Assembly: GCA_035464115.1 (NCBI GenBank)
Contig: DATHSN010000010.1
Location: 1-12,038 of the forward strand
DNA length: 12,038 nt
Origin: DATHSN01 sp035464115
Lineage (GTDB): Bacteria > Actinomycetota > Acidimicrobiia > Acidimicrobiales > SKKL01
Direction of reading: 5' to 3'
Shown here: positions 6,807-12,038 of the stretch, one piece after another
Layout: every line of letters begins with the position of its first letter
Numbering within the stretch: the first letter of the stretch is position 1
Notes under the pieces: model-generated
Told to the model about the DNA's origin: nothing
Seen by the model: only the letters and a program-made list of their open reading frames with translations
The model's database searches: none
Position numbers and translations under genes: made by a program

Positions 6807-9800
6807 CCGGACGGTCCGGTCGAGGCGGTGCCCGCTGCGGCGGCGGCCGAGCCGGTCACGGCGACGCCGGCCATCGCCGACCCCGCCCGTGGTGACCTCG
6901 AGCCGCCGACCGTTGTGGGCCTGCCGGTGGCCACCTCCGACCTGCCCGACGACTGCCAGCCGAGGAGCCCGAGCGGCTTCTACCTGCCCCGTGAGCCGGG
7001 CGCCGGCGGCGGGCTCCTCGCGCCCGACCCCTGCTGCCCGTTCGGTGGCGGCGACTCCGACTGCGACGGGTTGGGCGACGCCGAGGAGACGGCGATCTAC
7101 GAGGAGTTCTTCAGGGACGAGCCGTACCCGTTCTCGGCGCGCTGCGAGTTCACCGGCGGCGCCAACGAGAACCCCGACATCGACTGCGACGGCCTGCCCG
7201 ACGGTTGGGAGCACCACGTCACCGGCACCCGGATCTTCGACGCCGACTCCGACGGCGGCGGCGTCGACGACGGCCTGGAAGTGCTCCGCTACGGCACCGA
7301 CCCCCTGGACCCCACCGACGACCCGCCCGACTCGGACGCCGACGGGCTCCCCGACGACCTCGAGATCGAGCTCGGGACGAATCCCGAGCTGGCCGACACC
7401 GACGGCGACGGGTTGTCGGACTGGCACGAGCTGCGGATCCACGGCACGGATCCCAACCTGGCCGACACCGACGGCGACGGGCTCACCGACGGCGACGAGC
7501 TCAACACCTACTTCACCGACCCGCTGAATCCCGACTCCGACGGCGACGGCTTGCTCGACGGCGACGAGATCGCGCTCGGCACCGACCCGTGGGACCCCGA
7601 CACCGATGCCGGCGGGGTGAGCGACGGCGACGAGGTCCGCGCCGGCACCGACCCGAACGACGGGAGCGACGACGACCCGAGCCTCGTCACCGACTTCGAG
7701 GTCACCGTCGTGGCCGTCCGCCCGGGTGGCGGGCCGGGCGACGCCGGCGAGGTCGAGATCACCTGGAGCGGCGTCCCCGCCGGTGCCGACACCGTCGTGC
7801 TCGTGCGCGACGGCGTCGAGGTCGCTCGGGCGGCGGCGGACGACGGGGTGGTCGTCGACATCACCGCCCCGACCGACCAGGTCGTCGCCTACCAGCTCCG
7901 GGCCACGTCGACCGGCGGTGCCACGACCACGATGGCGATCGTCTCGGTGCGCGTGCCCGATCCGGTCCGCGCGTGCAGCCTGTCGTGGACCGGGGCGGCG
8001 GACGACGACTGGTCCGAGCCCCGGAACTGGGCGGCGGTCGTCCCGCTCGGCGACCCGGCGCCGGCCCCCGCCGCTCCCGGCCCCGACGACCACGCCTGCC
8101 TCCAGCTGCGCGACGACGTCCTCGTCACCGCCTCGCCCGACGATCGGGCGCTGGCTGCGCTGACGATCGACCTGGTGGCCGTCGACCTCCCCGGCCGGCT
8201 CGCCGCCGACCGGGTCGACGTCAACCGGGGCGCGCTGTTCGTCGACGACCTCGTCGCCGAGGACCTCGAGGTAGCCCGCGACGCAGTGGTCATCGCCCGT
8301 GGGTCGGCGAGGGTGAGCGGCACGCTCGGCCTGCGCGGCGGCATCGAGCTCGAGGCCCCGACTGTGACCGCGGCACCGGGGTCGCGCGTCGAGATCGCCG
8401 GGGCGGGCAACCTGGTCGTCGGCGACCTGGTCGCCGACGGCGAGGTCGCGCTCGTCGGCACCGGGTCGGCGTTCGCGGAGGCCACCATCGACGGCTCGCT
8501 CCGCCTCGGCGACCCGTCGAGCCTCTCGATGCGGGCCTCCGAGGCCACCGGCGACCGGCTCACCGTCGCCGCCGACCTCGAACTGGCCGGCAGCCTGTCC
8601 GTGGCCGGCATCGGCGACCTCGGGCCCGACACCGACCTCACCCTCATCGAGACGTCGAGGGTTCCCAGCGGGGACTTCGCATCGACCACGGCCCCCGCCG
8701 GCACCACCGTGGAGATCACCGACACCGGGGTGCGCCTGGTGGGCGACGGGGAGGGTGGGGGCACCGACCCGGCCACCTGCGTCGCCGTGCCCGACGTGCT
8801 CGACCAGCCCGTCGGCGGGTGCTGGATCGCCAGCGGGTCCGACTTCGTGACCACCGCCGACCTGCTCGCCGGCGACGGCCCGGCCACCATCGGCGCCCTC
8901 ACCCTCACGCCGGAGCTGGGGACCGATCTGGTCCTCGACCCGTCGGAGGAGAGCCTCACGACCATCGACCAGGGCACCAAGGCGGCGGGCGGCTCGGTCG
9001 CCCTCGGGCTCGCCGTGGTCGAGCCCCCGAAGGCGGGCGGGGTCCAGCAGGTGTCGTTCCGCACCCAGCTCCCCGACGAGATCGCGACCATCGTCGAGCT
9101 CGGCTCCCGCGCCCTCGACGGCTGGTCGCTGCTCGAGCAGCTGCCGGTGTCGCTGCCCGACCTGTTCGGGCTCCCGTCGACGTTCGGCTCCATCCGGGTC
9201 GGCTCGCTCGGCGGGGTCGCGGGCTGGATCGGGGAGCTCGGCGTCGAGCTCCCCGACGTCTTCGGCGGCCGGCCGACCCAGCTCGACCTGTTCGCCGCCC
9301 CCAGCGGTCTGTCCGCGGACGACCTGCGGCTCGACGACCTCGACGCCGTCGTCGGCCAGGTGGCCGAGGTGGTCGGGCTCGACCTCGACTGGGTGCAGGA
9401 CCGGGTCTGGCAGATCACCTCCGATCTCACCGAGACGTTCCAGGTGGAGGGCTCGATCGACCTGGCCACCTCCGGCGGGAGCGGCCAGCTCACCGTCCGC
9501 GGCCTGTCGATCGGGAACCTGCTGAGCATCGACGACCTCACCCTCACGCGCACCGTCGACGACGACGGCGAGACCTGGACGTTCCTCGGCGACGGGGACC
9601 AGCGCGTCCGGGAGCTCACGATCGGCCTCGACCCCGACGGCGACCTGGCCTCCGGGCGCATCGAGCTGGGCGACGTCTCCGGCGAGAGCGACCGCATCCC
9701 CTCGGCGCTCGTCGCCGGCGGCTGGCTCGACGTGACCGGGCTCGCCGTCGACTACGACGGCGACGCCGGGACCTGGGCGCTCGTCGGCCTCCTGCGTCAG

Positions 9801-12038
9801 CCCGACGCTCAGGTGACCGGCAGCATCACCCTCGACGACGGCACCCTCGTGCAGGGCTCGCTCGTGACCCGCGCCGAGCTCGGCAGCCTCGCCACCGTCG
9901 ACCTCGACGCCCGCTTCGAGGGCGGCGACACCTCCGACGACAGCGACGGCGACGCCGAGGACGCCGGCGACCGCTGGGCGCTCGACGTCACCCTCGTGGG
10001 CGACGGCTTCGGCACCCGGTCGGGCGCGGGCGAGCTCACCTTCGACGACGGCGACCTCGTGTCGGGGCGCGTCGAGCTGGCCGAGCTGCCCCTCGGCGAG
10101 CTGGCCGTGATCGAGCGCTTCGAGATGGCCTTCGACCGCCCGGCCGGGATCTGGGCGCTCGACGGATCGGTGGCCGTCGACGGCGACCCCGACGGGGCGC
10201 CGTTCGACGGGTCGTTCGAGTTCGTGGCCGGGGTCCTCGTCGACGCCCACCTCGAGCTGGCCGGGCTCGACCTCGGCCCCACCACCCTCGAGCTGTTGGT
10301 CCTCGACCTCGACCGCAGCGCCCCCGGCGCCGAGGTCCGCACGCAGACGTTTCTCGCCTCGGGGTGGATCAGCGGGGCGCTCACCGGCACCTCCATGCCC
10401 CAGGAGCCCATCAGCGGCTCGGTGTCGATCCTCGACGGCCGCATCACCGACCTGGCGCTCGTCGTGCCGAACCTGGCCATCGGCAACCTCGCCCACCTGC
10501 AGGACGTCGCCCTCTCCTACGCGTTCGACGACGCCGACGACGTGGCGACCCTGTCGGGGGCGGGCACGCTGCGCACCGCCGACGGCGCCACCGAGAGCGC
10601 GGCGACGATCGACCTCGTGATGGTCGACGGGGTGGTGACCTCGGCGGGCATCAGCGCCGACGACCTCTCGTTCGGTGGCATCGTCACCCTCGCCGACCTC
10701 GATCTCACCTACGACCGCACCGACGAGGGCGCCACGTGCGGCGACGTGGCCGCCCGCGACATCGAGGCCCGGTTGTGGACCGTCGACGCCACGGTGCCCT
10801 CCGACGGCGCCACCACGAGCACCACCGGCTGCCTCCTCCTCGTCGACCGCGCCCTGGTCGGTGGCCAGCTCCAGGTGGGCGACGTCGCCGTCGGCGAGCT
10901 GTTCCGCCTCACCGACCTCGAGCTCACCGTCGCCTCGGTCGAGCTCGACGAGGTCGACCTGATCGCCCCCGACGGCCGCCCGGCGGGCACTGCGCCCGTC
11001 GCCGACACCACCTTCGACGTGTCGGCCACCTTCGACACCGCGAGCGCCAGCACGAGCGTCGCGGGCTCGTTGCGGCTCCGCGACGGCGGGCTCGAGGCGT
11101 TCGGGATCACCCTCGACGACGTCCCCCTCATGAACCTGCTCACCCTGCGCGACGTGTCGCTCGACTACGACGGCGGCACCCGTTGGGACGGCGACGTCGA
11201 CGCGTCGTTCTCGCTCGGCGGCACGGTCGTGCACGGCGGCGGCTCCTCCACGCTGTCGGGCGCCGTCACCTACGGCGGTGCGGCGGGTGAGATCACGTCG
11301 CTGACGATCGCCGCCAGCGATGTGCCCTTCGGGCCCGCGGTGCTCGACTCGCTGCTGCTCACCTACGACGGCAGCCGGGGCGCCACCTGGACCATCGACG
11401 GGGCGATCACCCTGGGCGACCGCACCACGTTCTCCCTCGACGGCGAGCTGACCATCGACGACGGCCGGGTGACCGGGGTGGTGCTCGACGTGCCCCGCCT
11501 CCCGATCGGCGAGCTCGTCACCCTCTCCGACGTGCGGTTCTCCTACGGCCGAGAGAGCGATGGCACCGAGACCTGGTCGGGCACCGGCTCGGTCACGACC
11601 GCCGGCGGCAACACCGCCGCTGCCTCCATCGCGCTCGTGATCGGTCCCGACCAGGACCTGCGCGCCGGCACCGTGTCGGTCGAGCGGCTGAGCTGGGGCG
11701 GTCTCGTCGAGATCGACTCGTTCACCCTCTCCGGCCAGCCCACGGACGAGGGCTTCGCGTGGGACGTCGCCGGCGATCTCGCCGTCGCCGGGGGGAGCCC
11801 CACCACCATCGACGGGCGAGTCGTGATCGACGACGGCCGGGTGGTCGAGGGCGAGCTCGTCCTCACCGGCCTGCGCGTCGCCGGCCTCGTCGAGATCACC
11901 CGCCTCGAGCTCGCCGCCGACAAGGGCGACGGCACCTGGTCGGCCTCGGTCGAGCTGGGCTCGGGGGCCACCGCGTCGGGCGACTTCGCCTTCACGGCCG
12001 GTCGCCTCGACGCCGCCAGCCTCGGCCTCGGCGCGATC
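6705..12038 (+). CDS. Giant exported multidomain repeat protein, putative cell-surface protein (3' end outside window)
   Basis: 1778 uninterrupted codons from ATG at 6705 to the last base, with no stop, so the C-terminus and any anchor are not visible. The start is supported by GGAGAGG 8 nt upstream. Order of parts: signal peptide (1 to about 34); N-terminal region with cysteines (about 35-116, including PCCPF); Asp-rich thrombospondin-type-3-like repeats (about 117-324); an FN3-like beta domain (about 327-420); a C...W-T-G...D-W...N-W motif (W428, W436, W442) leading into short beta-repeats resembling a beta-helix (to about 680), ending with LTLIETSRVPSGDF and a Gly-rich linker; a spacer from Cys692 to about 910 with a hydrophobic LPD-rich part; then an open-ended array of roughly 66-residue beta repeats from about 912. 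There is no enzyme motif. Composition is acidic (many Asp, few Lys), suiting a calcium-stabilised extracellular protein. A role in adhesion, surface layer or matrix is inferred. It diverges from a set of minus-strand regulators. Confidence 0.88.
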   Translation, partial: MVERGARRIRSWTAVVAVVTAAALAGLAGLATSAPDGPVEAVPAAAAAEPVTATPAIADPARGDLEPPTVVGLPVATSDLPDDCQPRSPSGFYLPREPGAGGGLLAPDPCCPFGGGDSDCDGLGDAEETAIYEEFFRDEPYPFSARCEFTGGANENPDIDCDGLPDGWEHHVTGTRIFDADSDGGGVDDGLEVLRYGTDPLDPTDDPPDSDADGLPDDLEIELGTNPELADTDGDGLSDWHELRIHGTDPNLADTDGDGLTDGDELNTYFTDPLNPDSDGDGLLDGDEIALGTDPWDPDTDAGGVSDGDEVRAGTDPNDGSDDDPSLVTDFEVTVVAVRPGGGPGDAGEVEITWSGVPAGADTVVLVRDGVEVARAAADDGVVVDITAPTDQVVAYQLRATSTGGATTTMAIVSVRVPDPVRACSLSWTGAADDDWSEPRNWAAVVPLGDPAPAPAAPGPDDHACLQLRDDVLVTASPDDRALAALTIDLVAVDLPGRLAADRVDVNRGALFVDDLVAEDLEVARDAVVIARGSARVSGTLGLRGGIELEAPTVTAAPGSRVEIAGAGNLVVGDLVADGEVALVGTGSAFAEATIDGSLRLGDPSSLSMRASEATGDRLTVAADLELAGSLSVAGIGDLGPDTDLTLIETSRVPSGDFASTTAPAGTTVEITDTGVRLVGDGEGGGTDPATCVAVPDVLDQPVGGCWIASGSDFVTTADLLAGDGPATIGALTLTPELGTDLVLDPSEESLTTIDQGTKAAGGSVALGLAVVEPPKAGGVQQVSFRTQLPDEIATIVELGSRALDGWSLLEQLPVSLPDLFGLPSTFGSIRVGSLGGVAGWIGELGVELPDVFGGRPTQLDLFAAPSGLSADDLRLDDLDAVVGQVAEVVGLDLDWVQDRVWQITSDLTETFQVEGSIDLATSGGSGQLTVRGLSIGNLLSIDDLTLTRTVDDDGETWTFLGDGDQRVRELTIGLDPDGDLASGRIELGDVSGESDRIPSALVAGGWLDVTGLAVDYDGDAGTWALVGLLRQPDAQVTGSITLDDGTLVQGSLVTRAELGSLATVDLDARFEGGDTSDDSDGDAEDAGDRWALDVTLVGDGFGTRSGAGELTFDDGDLVSGRVELAELPLGELAVIERFEMAFDRPAGIWALDGSVAVDGDPDGAPFDGSFEFVAGVLVDAHLELAGLDLGPTTLELLVLDLDRSAPGAEVRTQTFLASGWISGALTGTSMPQEPISGSVSILDGRITDLALVVPNLAIGNLAHLQDVALSYAFDDADDVATLSGAGTLRTADGATESAATIDLVMVDGVVTSAGISADDLSFGGIVTLADLDLTYDRTDEGATCGDVAARDIEARLWTVDATVPSDGATTSTTGCLLLVDRALVGGQLQVGDVAVGELFRLTDLELTVASVELDEVDLIAPDGRPAGTAPVADTTFDVSATFDTASASTSVAGSLRLRDGGLEAFGITLDDVPLMNLLTLRDVSLDYDGGTRWDGDVDASFSLGGTVVHGGGSSTLSGAVTYGGAAGEITSLTIAASDVPFGPAVLDSLLLTYDGSRGATWTIDGAITLGDRTTFSLDGELTIDDGRVTGVVLDVPRLPIGELVTLSDVRFSYGRESDGTETWSGTGSVTTAGGNTAAASIALVIGPDQDLRAGTVSVERLSWGGLVEIDSFTLSGQPTDEGFAWDVAGDLAVAGGSPTTIDGRVVIDDGRVVEGELVLTGLRVAGLVEITRLELAADKGDGTWSASVELGSGATASGDFAFTAGRLDAASLGLGAI
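7053..7676 (+). repeat. Thrombospondin-type-3-like calcium-binding repeats
   Basis: About eight Asp-rich units of the form D-x-D-x-D-G-x-x-D-x-x-E followed by a short helix and a TDP or TNP turn. They include DSDCDGLGDAEE, DIDCDGLPDGWE, DADSDGGGVDDGLE, DSDADGLPDDLE, DTDGDGLSDWHE, DTDGDGLTDGDE, DSDGDGLLDGDE and DTDAGGVSDGDE. The middle units have a 23-residue period. At DNA level, 24 bases at 7389-7412 recur exactly at 7458-7481, indicating a fairly recent unit duplication or strong codon constraint. In the family these loops bind calcium and rigidify extracellular stalks. Confidence 0.85.
7683..8760 (+). other. FN3-like domain then W-T-G module and beta-helix-like segment
   Basis: Residues about 327-420 read as a beta sandwich of FN3 type (FEVTVVAVRPG, VEITWSG, VVLVRDGVEV, VVAYQLRATS). 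Next comes CSLSWTGAADDDWSEPRNW (residues 425-442), then a pair of cysteines flanking DDHAC. The module W-T-G, D-W-S, N-W, D-x-A is frequent at the start of passenger-like beta-helix stretches. It is followed by short beta units such as GTLGLRGGIELEAPTVTA and LELAGSLSV, closing with LTLIETSRVPSGDF and VEITDTGVRLV, which resemble the end of such a stretch. Assignment by pattern only. Confidence 0.55.
9438..12038 (+). repeat. Array of at least 12 diverged ~66-residue beta repeats, continuing past the window
   Basis: The recurring pattern is [S/T]-x-x-G-x-[hydrophobic]-x-[L/I]-x-D-G-x-[L/V]-x-x-G-x-[L/V], then a strand, then an anchor G-x-L-x-x-[L/I/V]-x-x-[L/V/F]-x-[L/F]-x-Y-D, then W-x-[L/V]-x-G. 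Anchors begin at protein residues 937, 1005, 1060, 1131, 1191, 1260, 1324, 1397, 1476, 1543, 1602, 1665 and 1726 (examples: GNLLSIDDLTL, GELAVIERFEM, GNLAHLQDVAL, GELFRLTDLEL, GELVTLSDVRF, GLVEIDSFTL). Spacing is 55-79 residues, mean about 66. A further unit starts at 11970 and is cut by the window edge. Units share pattern, not DNA identity, so the duplications are old. No family is recognised; alternating hydrophobic residues imply an all-beta solenoid or stacked beta domains. Confidence 0.75.

Noticed and set aside
7053..7676. RTX toxin-type calcium repeats
   Set aside because: The units follow D-x-D-x-D-G-x-x-D-x-x-E with helices, not the G-G-x-G-x-D nonapeptide of RTX proteins.
5910..11234. 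Minus-strand open frame of 1774 codons antisense to the giant gene
   Set aside because: The translation is low-complexity (Val, Gly, Glu, Asp, Arg), contains no recognisable domain, and is the expected antisense shadow of a GC-rich gene. The plus-strand frame has a signal peptide, TSP3-like repeats and clear periodic beta repeats.
7205..11290. Plus-strand open frame of 1361 codons overlapping the giant gene in another frame
   Set aside because: The product is almost entirely Arg, Pro, Gly and His, typical of an out-of-frame reading of GC-rich DNA; the 6705 frame has coherent domains.
1..12038. CRISPR arrays, tRNA or rRNA genes, insertion sequences or integrases
   Set aside because: No short evenly spaced identical repeats, no recognisable tRNA or rRNA segments, and no transposase or integrase motifs were seen. 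Repeats present are protein-coding or paired inverted arms at single sites.

Overview
The window is very GC-rich, with G or C at nearly every third codon position. It carries large multidomain STAND-type regulators, one with a SARP/BTAD output domain. Together these suggest an actinobacterium with a large genome, possibly of the Acidimicrobiia type; this is inference, since no rRNA or taxonomic marker is present. The high GC content creates long spurious open frames opposite the real genes. The two genes that run off the window edges are real and were read directly from the sequence.

Layout: three genes lie on the minus strand and one giant gene on the plus strand, diverging from a roughly 0.2 kb intergenic region. 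From right to left on the minus strand: (i) 5981-6490, a small protein with a probable PH-like fold and a glycine-rich segment; (ii) 2846-5878, a 1010-residue MalT-like STAND ATPase with a C-terminal SARP-type winged helix plus BTAD domain; (iii) 1-2596 (3' end beyond the window), a second STAND regulator of the opposite architecture, with an N-terminal OmpR-type winged helix, an NB-ARC-like ATPase and a helical C-terminal part. A strong 22-bp-stem hairpin at 2728-2776 separates (ii) from (iii). On the plus strand, 6705 to the end of the window encodes at least 1778 residues of an exported protein. It has a signal peptide, a cysteine-containing N-terminus, thrombospondin-type-3-like calcium-binding repeats, an FN3-like domain, a W-T-G...D-W...N-W module leading into a beta-helix-like stretch, a spacer, and an open-ended array of at least 12 (probably 13 or more) diverged repeats averaging about 66 residues that I do not recognise.

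How the parts may fit together (inference): the divergent intergenic region holds a 20-bp inverted repeat with one mismatch, wrapped around a smaller alternative hairpin. It could control both the giant surface protein and the minus-strand regulators. The STAND proteins bind and hydrolyse NTP when they sense a ligand and would then act on DNA, so the locus could be a surface-structure gene with its dedicated regulators. The most novel element is the giant repeat protein.
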